In this document: one piece after another, positions 11,202-21,647 of the stretch
Layout: every line of letters begins with the position of its first letter
Numbering within the stretch: the stretch's first letter is position 1
The notes under the pieces: generated by a model
Told to the model about the DNA's origin: nothing
Seen by the model: the letters and a program-made list of their open reading frames with translations, nothing else
The model's database searches: none
Program-made: the position numbers and the translations under genes
DNA from: Halichondria panicea
Taxonomy: Eukaryota; Porifera; Demospongiae; Suberitida; Halichondriidae
Assembly: GCF_963675165.1 (NCBI RefSeq)
Contig: NC_087382.1
Coordinates: forward strand, 4,627,963-4,691,962
Direction: 5' to 3'
Length of the DNA stretch: 64,000 nt

Positions 11202-12067
11202 CAACGTACTGGAAAGCATGAGAACAATCAAACGAGTTACACAAAGTGAAGCCACACAGTGTAGTAAATACAAATGGGCAATTAAGGAAGGGAAGTTAAA
11301 CACATGCACACAAGCACTCCCATTGCAATTGAAGGGATATGCATGCCTACACTGGTGGACCTGGTGGTGGTTGCATGGTACTATTATTGCCGTTTTTAGA
11401 CAAAAATAACCACCTCTTAGGCTTAGTTTCACATGTTAGGCTATAAGAGAGACAAATTTGTGTATTGAATTGAGATTGAGGATTGACAATAACACTACCG
11501 CCTGAAAATTCTGGGCACATGACAACAATCTCTGCAGGCTTGGTTTAGGCCAGTGCCTTATACATTATAGGTCAAATACGCTTTTCATTATCGTATACAG
11601 GCTAATTAAGTTTTCCAGTATACCATTGGATGGCATACTGGAAAACCTCACTTTGCACTTGAACAGAAACATTCTACAGTTCAACTTTTGCTAAAATTAT
11701 TGCATCACCATGCAGGCCTTTCTATATCACTGCCACACTTGTGGTAGTGACATCAATGTCATGCACGGAATTTATGCACTCTCAATAGTTTATATCTCCC
11801 TGTTGCACAATGCTGTCTATATACTTAGCTAGCCTGCATACGATGTTTATAAAGCGTATTATGAATTAAAGTTTCTGCATGTTCTAGTTTTAACCCAGAT
11901 GTACAACTTGACGAAAATCAGAACAGTAGCTACCAAACAATTGGCAACTAAGTGACACCCATAGCAATGCATGGACTTGTTTAACATGGCTTCAATTATC
12001 ATGGTATAAAATTATAGTTAAGCATCAGAAACAGAAAAGAATGCAACAGTCCATGGATTATTAAAAA
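10525..12067. other. Spacer upstream of gene A built from shared blocks
   Basis: About 10600-10720 (TTCAAAATTTCCCTAGCATA, GGTCTGCCCAAGG) recurs at about 34525-34680 and inverted at about 19635-19700. About 10860-10910 (AGTACATCCAACAGGTCAA) recurs at about 34875. About 11210-11540 is a copy of the shared spacer block also seen at 4385, 19850 and 35220. A small hairpin (GTTTTCCAGTATACCATTGG and inverse) lies at 11610-11647. The last bases before 12068 resemble the leader exon of the other receptor genes. Confidence 0.6.
11141..11200. repeat. (TG)n microsatellite
   Basis: About 30 near-perfect TG dinucleotides after GGTGTGCA. A shorter, interrupted TG tract lies at 10903-10962. Confidence 0.95.
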
Positions 12068-12199
12068 GTGAGTTCAAAACTATAATCTGCACTATAGATG
12101 TGTATGCAATGTATATACAGCTAGATCTATTTAGCTATGGGGAGTACACCTTAACCAAATTTACTAGCAAAATTTTAAAGAACTTGAAAGCATGAGCAA

Positions 12200-13492
12200 T
12201 TTGCTATAGAGGAATTGGAAGCAAAGGGTACCCTCGAGTAAGATCACGCTATGCTGTGGTTTAATCGAGGCCATCTCAACAATGCCTTATTTCTACACAC
12301 AGTGCATAATAAACTACAAGCAAACTGTGCTCATTTCGAAAAAGAGGGATGGCATGCACGCGTCATGTGATGCTAGTTAAATGCAGTGTGTGATGTCACA
12401 CCCTCTGGTTAGAGGCTTGTTGCGCTCAAGAAAGTATACACTAGCTGCTTCCTATAACTGCTTAGTTTTCTTGTAGAGGGCCTAAAAGAGAAATTCAAAA
12501 AGCAATCCTGCATCATGTACATATACATCCAACACTACTGATTTAGGCCCTGATAAATTATGCATGGAATATTTTAGGTGTCTAAAGCAACAATGTCCAT
12601 TTTTGGTAAAGATCATTGCATTTAAGTTTTGCATAACGACGTTCTCATGGCAAAAAATGGCTGAAAGTAAATAATTATTATGAATCAATTCAAGTCAGCA
12701 AGATAACACTGATTTTTCCAAGAATTAAAGAATAGAATAATGGGTGAAAAAAAGCGTAATTTATCAGGGCCTACTACTGATAGCTACAGCTGCTATGTTA
12801 GGGTAGCACTTCCTTTTATTCAGCTTGATTTGTGTGAAAAACACGAAAATGCTGCAAAAGTTTCCAGACCTAATCCTAGCTCTACTTGATTTTGCCCCTG
12901 ACATCAATGCATTGAACTTGTAGTGATTCGAGCACGCATATCAGGCCTCCTCAAGAGGAGGTCGGATATCACTTGAGGGTTCACTGATTATGACCTTTTA
13001 CCAAGCCAAATTGCTTTACGTTTTTGCTGACTCAGCAGCAGCTAGTGTCTTCTTCTGTGGGTCTAAGCAGCCACCATTACCTTACTTCAGCAATCTTTGA
13101 GTGAGCGTTTTCTCAATACTGCTGATTCACAGCATTGCATGAAACGAGATATGTGCACACTAAGCATATCAATGCGTAGGCAATTTTTCACTTTATCACT
13201 CTGGTGTAATATTATATAGATCGTAAAAATCATAGCTTGCGCTGATTATTTCCCAGAGCCTGTCATATATATAGGCGAGTGCATGGAGTGGTGCACGCGA
13301 TGCTTTTACATATTGCATCTGTAGTGAAGCCTCGAAATCTATCCGCTTTTCACCCTTGAAAAGAGGATTTTTTGCCAAGTATAACTGGCTCAAAATAAGA
13401 TGTGTTTCCTCGATCTCTTTCAGAAAATTAAAACATGCCTATTCTGTGAGCCACGTAAAGCGTTACTCGAGGGTACCTTCGTTTCCAATCCC
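12200..13492. mobile_element. Probable composite insertion in the leader intron of gene A
   Basis: Inverted ends are visible: ATTGGAAGCAAAGGGTACCC at 12212 with CTCGAGTAA following, and its inverse around 13457-13492 (TTACTCGAGGGTACCTTCG). They enclose about 1.25 kb without a recognisable gene and including the MITE at 12544-12773. Exact ends and target duplication are not resolved. Confidence 0.5.
12544..12773. mobile_element. TA-flanked MITE (TAGGCCCTGATAAATTA ends)
   Basis: The end TAGGCCCTGATAAATTATGC at 12544 returns inverted at 12754-12773 with one mismatch. The element is 230 bases with TA at both tips. Its inner part (12600-12720) matches the inverse of 6089-6160, so a diverged copy lies near 5936-6160. 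Confidence 0.75.
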
Positions 13493-13551
13493 TCTCTTTC
13501 CTGGTATCTATAATGAGGCCCATGCACATGCTGTTTGCATCTTGCACACAA

Positions 13552-13604
13552 GCCTCGTTCTCAGGCCGATTTATTTTTAAGAAAATTGGCCTGAGAATGA
13601 GGCC
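13552..13604. mobile_element. Hairpin MITE (GCCTCGTTCTCAGGCCGATT)
   Basis: A compact palindrome with arms GCCTCGTTCTCAGGCCGATT and AATTGGCCTGAGAATGAGGC around an A+T-rich loop. The same family appears at 43252-43309. Confidence 0.75.
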
Positions 13605-13794
13605 ATTTAATTGCACACTTCCTGGTTGTGAGATTGTTTATAGTAAAATTCGTTGAGTTGTACCCTTACATGAGTAACACTAGCAAAATGGGTAGAATTT
13701 GAGCAAAGCAAAATGGGTAAAAAAAAAGCAAATATACTTATTTGAGAGCAGCATATAACATAAACATGCCAATCATCATACACTCACCTCAGAG

Positions 13795-16700
13795 ATGCTG
13801 TCTAGAAATATTCTCAACTGGTTAGTGCTGCTACTGACCCTAGCTACTGTTACCAGGAGTGAGCACTATCACATTGTGCCGGTGGATTCAACCAGCTTGT
13901 GTCATGACTATCGAAATGGAACCTGCTTTACTCTCGAGAAACTTCAAACAGACCTGTTATCTGGTGGAGACAATCTCACCTTGAGCTTTCTACCTGGAGA
14001 TCATGTGTTAACTGAGCAGTTATTGATTAGTAAATTTTCACATGTGCATATTACTGGCCAAAACGAATGTACAACTGTAGTCAGATTCAATAGCAAAGGT
14101 GCGATACATTTTGTTAATGTTACCAAATTGAGTATTGAATGCTTGGGTTTCATTGGAGCGAATGTTGGACCACCAAACTCACATCAAAGATTGATCGTTG
14201 ACGGTGCCCACGATGTCTATATCAACCACTGCTACTTTAATTACGCAAACAGCCACATAGTTAAGATTTTTAATACTCGAACTGCAACAATTGAGAGCAC
14301 TCTTTTTATGAACAACACTGGTCGGGCACTGCACGTTGAGGCTGATGATGTGTATATAACAAATAGCAAGTTTACTAGAAATGATGGAGGTGCAGTTTAT
14401 ACTAAATCAAACAACACACTGATCAACAACACAGAGTTCAACTACAACAGTGCCCTGAGTGGAGGAGCAGTAAAAATGTTGTCTGGTACTCTTGTGATCA
14501 CTTGGTGTAACTTCACAAGCAGCAAATCTTTAAAGCATGGTGGAGCAATTCATGTTAACTTAGGTAGTGTGTCTATCTCCAAATGTGAGCTGACAAACAA
14601 CTGTGCTGGCTATGGTGGAGCGATTTTTGTTAACTCAGGCAGTGTGTCTATCTCTGGCAGCACACTGAAAAACAACCGAGGTACCTATGGTGGAGCGATT
14701 TATACTAACTCTGGCAGTGTGTCTATCTCCAACAGTGTGTCCATCTCTGGCAGCACACTGACAAACAACAGTGCTAACGAGATAGGTGGAGCAATTTATT
14801 GCTCGGGAAGTAATATGTCCATCTCCAAATGTGAGCTGACAAACAACCGAGGTACCTATGGTGGAGCGATTTTTACTAACTCTGGCAGTGTATCCATCTC
14901 CAACAGTGTGTCTATTTCTGGCAGCATACTGACAAACAACAGTGCTAACAAGATAGGTGGAGCAATTTATTGCTCGGGAAGTAATATGTCCATCTCCAAA
15001 TGTGAGCTGACAAACAACCGAGGTACCAATGGTGGAGCGATTCATACTTTCTCTGGCAGTGTGTCTATCTCCAACAGTGTGTCCATCTCTGGCAGCACAC
15101 TGACAAACAACAGTGCTAACGAGAAGGGTGGAGCGATTCTCGTTCACTCGGGCAGTAGTATGTCCATCTCCAAATGTGAGCTGAAAAATAACGGAGGTTC
15201 CGATGGTGGAGCGATTTATGTTAACTCAAGCAGTGTGTCTATCTCTGGCAGCAGTGTGTCTATCTCTGGCAGCACACTGATAAACAACAGTGCTAACGAG
15301 ACAGGTGGAGCAATTTATTGCTCAGGAAGTAATATGTTCATCTCTAAATGTGAGCTGACAAACAACCGAGGTACCTATGGTGGAGTGATTTATGTTAACT
15401 CAGGCAGTGTGTCCATCTCTGGCAGCACACTGACAAACAACAGTGTTAACGAGACGGGTGGAGCAATTTATTGCTCAGGGAGTAATATGGTCATCTCTAA
15501 ATGTGAGCTGACAAACAATCGAGGTTCCAATGGTGGAGCGATTTATGTTAACTCAGGCAGTGTGTCCATCTCTGGCAGCATACTCACAAACAACAAAGCT
15601 AACTACTATGGTGGAGTGATTCATGTTTTCTCAGGCAGTGTGTCTATCTCTGACAACACACTGACAAACAACAGAGCTGACTTTGGTGGAGCAATTTATG
15701 TTATCTCAGGCAGTGCGTCTATCTCTGACAGCACACTGACAAACAACACTGCCAATATGAGTGGTGGAGCGTTTTATGGTAACTTAGGTAGTACTGTGTC
15801 CATCTCCCATAGTACGCTGAAAAACAACATAGCTTTCTACGGAGGAGGGATATTTCTGAAAGTATGTACGCTCTTTGTAAATGAGCCAATAGAGATCTAT
15901 CACAACACAGCACACCAAGATGGTGGAGGCATTTATGCTCATTCAAGTAAAGTTGAATTTCAATCTGCGTTACGAATTCCTGCAAATGTACAAAGTGAGA
16001 TTGCTGACAACATTGCTGAGAATGGTGGAGGTATTTATGCAGTAGCTACAACCATTAAACTAACTCATTCACACGTTAACATTGACTCAAACACAGCAAC
16101 TGCTAAAGGAGGTGGAGTGTTTCTACAGCAAAGTTCAAAACTTTACTTATTTAAGAAAGAGTACGAAGATGTGGCAGAAAAGCCTCTTGTCACATTAACA
16201 ATTAACAACAACTCGGCTCAGTACGGAGGGGGGATATTTGTAGCAGATAACACACAAAAGAGTGTGTGTGGAGGAGAGGTAACAGAAAATGGTGCCGTTT
16301 TTGAGGACTGCTTTATTCAAACAATGGATGTGCATATATTCAAGCTGAAATTAAACTACTTCAACACATTCATGACTAACAACACAGCTACCCAGTCAGG
16401 AGCAGACATCTATGGAGGTCTGTTGGACAGGTGTACAGCAAATAGAAATGCGGAATATCAAAATTCCTTAAATGGATTGGACTACATAAAAAAAACTGTA
16501 AAACCCTCCACTGAGTTATCAATCTCCTCTTCACCTGTTCAAGTAATTATTTGTAACTATTCACAAAGTGACTTTGTTCTTACTAGAAAAGGACACACAT
16601 TTAAAATCAGTGTTATGGCTGTTGACCAAGTTGGAAATCCAGTGAATGCAACAATTCAAAGTTCAGTTGTCAGTGAGAATGGAGTTGATCGCCTCAAAGA

Positions 16701-18624
16701 AGGACAGGCAGAACAAAGAGTTGGCAATCAGTGCACAGAATTAGAGTACAATGTATTCTCACAAGACAGCTTTGTTCAAGTGGAACTCTATGCCAAAGGT
16801 CCATGCAACAATTTGGGAATTTCAAAACAATTTATTAATATATATTTTCTACCCTGCACATGTCCTATTGGACTGAAACCAATTCTGTCCCAAATTGAGT
16901 GCAAGTGTGACTGTGATCCAGTCTTGCAACAAGGATATCAGATAGGAAACTGCTCAGAGAAAAATGAGACCATAAAGCTGGAAAGTAACATATGGATAAG
17001 AGTCGCAAATACCACCAACGGAACAGGTTATGTTGTTAGTAACTGTACTTTTGACTATTGTGTAGAAAAACCAGTCATTATCAGTCTAAGCAACCCTGAC
17101 GATCAGTGTGCTTTCAATCGAAGTGGTATCTTGTGTGGAGAATGTGAACCAGGACTGAGTCTTGTGTTAGCTACATCCAACTGTAAAGAATGCTCTAATC
17201 TTTACCTTCTTCTACTAATACCATTTGTGCTGGCAGGCATATTGCTTGTTGCTTTAATTCTGGTGCTCAACATCACTATAGCAATGGGAATGATTTATGG
17301 CCTTATTTTCTATGCGAACATACTAGCAGCTAATAAAGTCATTTTCTTGCCTAATTTATACAATTTTTTAACAATTTTTGTATCATGGTTGAATCTTGAC
17401 TTGGGAATCGAAATATGCTTTTATGATGGAATGAACTCTCAAGCAAAAGTACTTCTTCAACTTGTCTTTCCCGCTTACCTGTTTCTTCTTATGTTTCTTG
17501 TTATCATTTTAAGCAAGTATTTTGACTCATTTTCAAAGCTCCTCTCCAACAGGAACCCAGTTGCTGCCCTAGGAACACTTGTCCTTCTCTCTTATTCCAA
17601 ACTCTTACGGTTTATTATTGCTGCACTACGATACAGGGTCTTATATTATCCTGATAATACAAGTGATATAGTTTGGCTGTACGATGGCAATGTGCAATAC
17701 TTCACTCCTGATCACATCCCTCGGTTTGTTGCTGCTGCTATAATCCTCATTACTGGTGGATTGTTCACTGTATTGCTCTTCTTTGGACAATGGTTTTCAC
17801 GCTGTTCAAATATTATGATATGGACCAAGAATACGAAGTACAATGGCTTCATGGACGCATACCATGCTCCATTCACTCCCAAGCATCGCTACTGGGTGGG
17901 ACTGCTCCTCCTTGCACTGATTGCTCATAATATAGTAACTGCTATGGCTTCAAACACTTACCTCCCTATTCTATCATCTGGAGTTCTATCAGTTGGACTG
18001 ATTGGATGGAAACTATTGAATAATCGTTTGTATAAAAATACATTCTGTGGTTCCCTTGAAACTCTGTATCTACTCAATATTGCTACTCTAGCATTTGGCA
18101 CCTTCTATGTCAAAGATACCAAGAAAAATCAGTCAGCACTAGCCAATATTTCGATTGCTATATCATTCACCTTATTTGTCACAACACTCTGCTACCATTT
18201 TTACCAATTTGTACTCAAGAAGAGTAATACATGGCTGAAGATAGAGGACACCATAAGGAACTTACGAGCTGGTGCTGCAGACATGAGACTCCGACGAGCT
18301 AACAATGTCCGAGAAATGTATCAGCTGGTAGCTGAGGAAAACGATGAAGATCAATTACTCGAAGTAGTAGACGACTATGAACAAAGAGACGCCTTGAACC
18401 CACCTTACACTGATGAAGCTGTGGAAGAAGCTGACCCTGATCGTTACATCACTCCTCCCATTATCAGACCAGCCACGAGGCCCGAACAGTTGAGACTTTC
18501 CTACATGGATGAACTAGCCCCCCTCACCACAGAGGACTACAGACCAGCCCCTCCCCCTCCAAGAGTCAACCATTGTCCTGCTGTTACACACACAGAAATC
18601 GGCCCCATACGCAATGAAATATGA
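13795..18624 (+). CDS. Receptor gene A, type I beta-helix multi-TM protein, 1609 aa
   Basis: A signal peptide (residues 1-22, ending TVTRS) precedes a cap region to about 245 and 17 GGAI-type rungs from about 247 to 685. A further beta-helical stretch runs to about 900, with paired cysteines near 823 and 843. An Ig-like segment (VDQVGNPVNATI at 942) and a cysteine-rich module (CTCPIGLKP, ECKCDCDP, GILCGECEPG, NCKEC; about 1020-1135) follow. Ten hydrophobic stretches lie at about 1136-1475 with the motif LSNRNPVAALGTLVLLSYSK between the fourth and fifth. The tail (about 1478-1609) carries MYQLV, DRYITPP, YMDEL and PPPP. Many N-x-S/T sites suit a glycosylated surface protein. The rung block contains near-identical tandem pairs alternating YCSGSNMSISKCELTNN with SGSVSIS units, a sign of recent internal duplication. 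The start codon sits at the same place as in all paralogues. Function unknown; surface recognition or adhesion is inference. Confidence 0.9.
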   Translation: MLSRNILNWLVLLLTLATVTRSEHYHIVPVDSTSLCHDYRNGTCFTLEKLQTDLLSGGDNLTLSFLPGDHVLTEQLLISKFSHVHITGQNECTTVVRFNSKGAIHFVNVTKLSIECLGFIGANVGPPNSHQRLIVDGAHDVYINHCYFNYANSHIVKIFNTRTATIESTLFMNNTGRALHVEADDVYITNSKFTRNDGGAVYTKSNNTLINNTEFNYNSALSGGAVKMLSGTLVITWCNFTSSKSLKHGGAIHVNLGSVSISKCELTNNCAGYGGAIFVNSGSVSISGSTLKNNRGTYGGAIYTNSGSVSISNSVSISGSTLTNNSANEIGGAIYCSGSNMSISKCELTNNRGTYGGAIFTNSGSVSISNSVSISGSILTNNSANKIGGAIYCSGSNMSISKCELTNNRGTNGGAIHTFSGSVSISNSVSISGSTLTNNSANEKGGAILVHSGSSMSISKCELKNNGGSDGGAIYVNSSSVSISGSSVSISGSTLINNSANETGGAIYCSGSNMFISKCELTNNRGTYGGVIYVNSGSVSISGSTLTNNSVNETGGAIYCSGSNMVISKCELTNNRGSNGGAIYVNSGSVSISGSILTNNKANYYGGVIHVFSGSVSISDNTLTNNRADFGGAIYVISGSASISDSTLTNNTANMSGGAFYGNLGSTVSISHSTLKNNIAFYGGGIFLKVCTLFVNEPIEIYHNTAHQDGGGIYAHSSKVEFQSALRIPANVQSEIADNIAENGGGIYAVATTIKLTHSHVNIDSNTATAKGGGVFLQQSSKLYLFKKEYEDVAEKPLVTLTINNNSAQYGGGIFVADNTQKSVCGGEVTENGAVFEDCFIQTMDVHIFKLKLNYFNTFMTNNTATQSGADIYGGLLDRCTANRNAEYQNSLNGLDYIKKTVKPSTELSISSSPVQVIICNYSQSDFVLTRKGHTFKISVMAVDQVGNPVNATIQSSVVSENGVDRLKEGQAEQRVGNQCTELEYNVFSQDSFVQVELYAKGPCNNLGISKQFINIYFLPCTCPIGLKPILSQIECKCDCDPVLQQGYQIGNCSEKNETIKLESNIWIRVANTTNGTGYVVSNCTFDYCVEKPVIISLSNPDDQCAFNRSGILCGECEPGLSLVLATSNCKECSNLYLLLLIPFVLAGILLVALILVLNITIAMGMIYGLIFYANILAANKVIFLPNLYNFLTIFVSWLNLDLGIEICFYDGMNSQAKVLLQLVFPAYLFLLMFLVIILSKYFDSFSKLLSNRNPVAALGTLVLLSYSKLLRFIIAALRYRVLYYPDNTSDIVWLYDGNVQYFTPDHIPRFVAAAIILITGGLFTVLLFFGQWFSRCSNIMIWTKNTKYNGFMDAYHAPFTPKHRYWVGLLLLALIAHNIVTAMASNTYLPILSSGVLSVGLIGWKLLNNRLYKNTFCGSLETLYLLNIATLAFGTFYVKDTKKNQSALANISIAISFTLFVTTLCYHFYQFVLKKSNTWLKIEDTIRNLRAGAADMRLRRANNVREMYQLVAEENDEDQLLEVVDDYEQRDALNPPYTDEAVEEADPDRYITPPIIRPATRPEQLRLSYMDELAPLTTEDYRPAPPPPRVNHCPAVTHTEIGPIRNEI

Positions 18625-19044
18625 CCTGTATTATTAAATTTTAGCTAAGGTACCCCAAAAATGTTAATGTTTATAAGCAATTCATTAACTATTCGCAATT
18701 TAGATTTCTCTTTTATTTTAACAATAGTGATGGTGATGAGTTCATATTCTGTATATTTGATTCCCAAAATGTCGGCTAATAATAATTAATTTATGTAATT
18801 GCAAAACTACTGCATAAAGACAGCAAAGCTACAATGACCCACTGACAGCAATCATGAATGAAAGCACCGCGGGTGCTGATGCCTTGGACTTGGTGGAGGA
18901 GCCAATTAAGCTTTTTATGGTAATGAAGCTACAGTACTAGCAGCAGAGCACATAATGGTGAAAAATAGTGGGAAATGATTGACTATTAAGACCTACAGTA
19001 TGCACTTATGCTACTAATCACCTGACAGCTAACATGCACATACA
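18625..19044. other. Spacer downstream of gene A
   Basis: This contains the probable 3' end of gene A (ATTAAA at 18631-18640 region) and no other gene. GTACCCC after the stop is shared with the 3' flanks of D and E. Confidence 0.4.
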
Positions 19045-19250
19045 TTGAAGGTAGTTATCATCCAACAGTACGTCCCCATTGCTCTCTTTAGACGGATCAT
19101 GAATCGACTTCTCATGGAGCCCTTCAAATCGAACACCTTGTTGGTGCTGTGCTCCATCACTAGAACGTCCAATTGTCTTGAGGAACCGGTACGAGAGTTG
19201 CGAAATCCAATACTGTACGCACCGAGGATCTCGGCCAAGGTCAAAGGTAT
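19045..19250 (-). pseudogene. PIKfyve-like lipid kinase exon relic
   Basis: The minus strand reads TLAEILGAYSIGFRNSRTG, then RQLDVLVME and KVFDLKGSMRSR, which matches the C-terminal catalytic domain of type III phosphatidylinositol phosphate kinases (PIKfyve/Fab1). An acceptor-like TTTCAG precedes it. After MRSR the frame is lost; the expected GDVLLDDNYLQ appears in another frame, and the usual residues between VLVME and KVFDLKG are shortened. So it is a broken exon. Related fragments occur in three other spacers of the cluster. Confidence 0.75.
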
Positions 19251-20144
19251 CTGAAAGGTATAGGCAACCACAGGTAGATCTATAATTATAATGTGCATAT
19301 AGAGGTCAACACTCATCTTTTGTACGATCTCCTTTCCAACGTACATACGAGACTCATGGTTACTATAATCTAAAATGCTGAGACACTGTTTAGAAAGTTT
19401 CCACGTGATTTAGAAGCCCTCAGGGCTTAGTAGAACCCCCACTCATTCGAGATACTACAACAAGCCTTTTGGGTTTCTAAATCACGTGGAATTTGCAGTG
19501 CTTGAAGTGTTGGGTTCAACTACTATAATTATATGCTCTGTCTCTTTCCCAGTGCACATTATGATCATACATAGCATGTGTTTAAGTGTATTACAGTGAG
19601 CTCAGTGCTGTGAAATGTGCATGGTTATGCATGGGTGGCCACCCTTGGGATGTTTACACATGCATACTAGGGAGATTTTGAAGTTTTGTATTTGGTACCC
19701 TCAACGACATTTTGTGGTGTGTCTGTGTGCCTTCACAGCTGGATGTGGTGTGTTTACAATTTGACTGTTCTTATAATCTTTGCTACATAATTTTCTAGAA
19801 CACTACCTCTCTAGCCAATCAGATTGTATGAGTTTATGGCTGTTAAATGATGGGCAGTTAAGGAAGGGAAATTTAGTGTTCATGGGAACAAAACACAAGT
19901 TACGCACAAAGTGGAGCCACACTGTGTAAACACAGAACCAACTCTGGTAGGACTGCATGGCACCAACAACATGCATCAGTGATGGTTGTACTATATAACC
20001 ATGAACCTCCTTGATGTTCAGTTGGGCTATAAAAGAGGCAAATTTGTGTATTGAAATTGAGACTGAGGACTGACAGTACCTTAATGTTACTATTATAAAC
20101 GGGTACTAACTTTGCAGTCACTTATAGTTGCAGTATAGTACGTA
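19251..20144. other. Spacer with shared blocks
   Basis: About 19850-20090 is a diverged copy of the shared spacer block (ACACAAGTTACGCACAAAGTG). About 19635-19700 is an inverse copy of the block at 10600. No gene seen. Confidence 0.5.
19399..19491. mobile_element. Small MITE (TTCCACGTGATTTAGAA ends)
   Basis: The 17-base end TTCCACGTGATTTAGAA is repeated inverted at the right edge (TTCTAAATCACGTGGAA), with inner partial pairing of AAGCCCTCAGGGCTT and AAGCCTTTTGGG. It is 93 bases and non-coding. Confidence 0.75.
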
Positions 20145-21283
20145 CTGCATGCAAACCACCTTGAAGACTCTGTACTGGGAATAATGGACTGTATAGGGGT
20201 GTGCTGTAGGTGTAACTAGTGGAAGTGGCAGTGGCCTGGCTGTCTCCAGAACTCTCCCCCTGAATGTCTCTCATCTTGCAACGCTAGCTACTTTTCTCTT
20301 ACTTTACTGTCCAAGTCTTCAGTCTGTGGGGGTGGGTTGAGCGAGGGGGAGGGTGGTGAGAGGTGAAGGTGGTGGAATGAGTGAGGATGTGTGTGTGGGT
20401 GGGGAACAACTGAGGGGGAGGTGAAATAAGAACTCATCACATTTCTTGAGATCTGCAATGCTGTCTCCTGTAAGTTGCCGATCATGCTAGCCTCCCTCTC
20501 GCGGTTAATCATGTTGTCTTTTTCGTACATTTAACAAGTACGACCAGCTAGTCCTTTAGTTGCCTCAACTTTTGATCAGGCATCTCGCTCGGCCAAGATA
20601 TAGATGGACATTGTTTAGTATACTACAAGCCAAATTCACAGAATCAAATTCCCCAGGAAAATTATCCGCCGAATAATAATGCTACTTGTATAGTAACCAT
20701 GACAACAATGCCAACGTATGCTATAGAGTTGCAGCAATAATATTATAGTTGTCAATATCGAGGGCCGCTGGTTCCTTTCTGCCGCTCCAGTTTCTGTCTG
20801 ACATAATAATAACACATTCTCCACTGCATGGGAAGGGGTAACATACATCAACGCACTAAATCCGGGAAAGCACTAGTGTTTGAGTGCTGAATGTATACAT
20901 GATCACAACTATTATTTGTACAGGAAGTATAAGCTTCCAGCAAAATTAGTTTACCCACATGAATGCTTAGTTGTGAGCACACATCCCACATATAGTCAGT
21001 CCCCACTGTCTATACTGTGGGTACCCTGCATATATGGTTGCATAGTCTATGAATGCTTTGTTGGTGTTCGCTGTGACACCTACATATGAATGTTTCAATG
21101 TTTGGTCTATGAATGCTTTAATTAATTGTTGTTGTTGGTTGTGCTGAATTAATGTATATAAATGGTCACAACTATTAATTTGCACAGGAAGTGTAAGCTT
21201 CCAGCAAAATTAGTTTACCCGCATGAATGCTTAGTTGTGAGCACACAGGACCACATATGAATACTTTCCATATGGTCAGTTCG
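20145..21283. repeat. Spacer upstream of gene B: copy of the 6.1 kb block plus a tandem duplication
   Basis: Bases 20145-20520 are a copy of 6160-6530. Further on, about 20885-21003 and 21140-21281 are direct repeats of each other (both with AAGCTTCCAGCAAAATTAGT and TGAATGCTTAGTTGTGAGCA). No supported gene. Confidence 0.7.
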
Positions 21284-21550
21284 CACTTTCTGCAAAATGT
21301 AGCCACATTTACAAAATTTCTCGGCATAAAGTATAACAGCCTCTTCCTGTAAGCTTCAAAATATCCCTATATGGCCTTACGATGCAACTCGTTAAATTAT
21401 TACAGCCATGCACTGTTAGTTTGCCCGCGACCATACACAACCATGGACACATTTCACAGCACTGAGCTCACTATAAAGATACAAAAATTAACGTTTCAGC
21501 ATTAAAAGCAGTAAAACAGAAAAGAGTGCAACATCCTTAATAATTAAACG

Positions 21551-21645
21551 GTGAGTTGATGCAGTAGCTCTATACGAACTAGATCCATACTCGGAGAAGT
21601 ATAATCACTAATATACAATCATTATCATATATACATGCACCTCAG
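21551..21645 (+). other. Inferred leader intron of gene B
   Basis: Donor ACG|GTGAGTT and acceptor CACCTCAG bracket 95 bases directly before the start codon. The layout is conserved in all seven paralogues. Confidence 0.7.
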
Positions 21646-21647
21646 AT

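Larger units (their letters stand above)
12068..13792 (+). other. Inferred leader intron of gene A (expanded)
   Basis: The sequence before 12068 (CAGAAAAGAATGCAACA … TTAAAAA then GTGAGTT) matches the leader-exon end of gene B at 21550, and the acceptor CACCTCAG ends at 13792 three bases before the ATG. In the other plus-strand paralogues the same intron is only 95-116 bases. Here it is 1725 bases because transposon-like sequence is present inside it. Confidence 0.65.

Noticed and set aside
10754-11409. Overlapping open frames around the TG tracts
   Set aside because: They depend on the (TG)n and interrupted TG repeats, which are open in several frames.
14635-15147. Antisense open frame of 170 codons inside gene A, and similar ones in B, C and F
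   Set aside because: They mirror the rung repeat on the other strand and recur wherever rungs repeat; the sense frame explains the conservation.
13795-18624. Bacterial or chlamydial origin of the GGAI-repeat proteins by recent transfer
   Set aside because: The resemblance to PMP repeats is limited to the beta-helix pattern. The genes have eukaryotic leader introns, a multi-membrane part and a eukaryotic-type tail, and base composition matches the neighbourhood.
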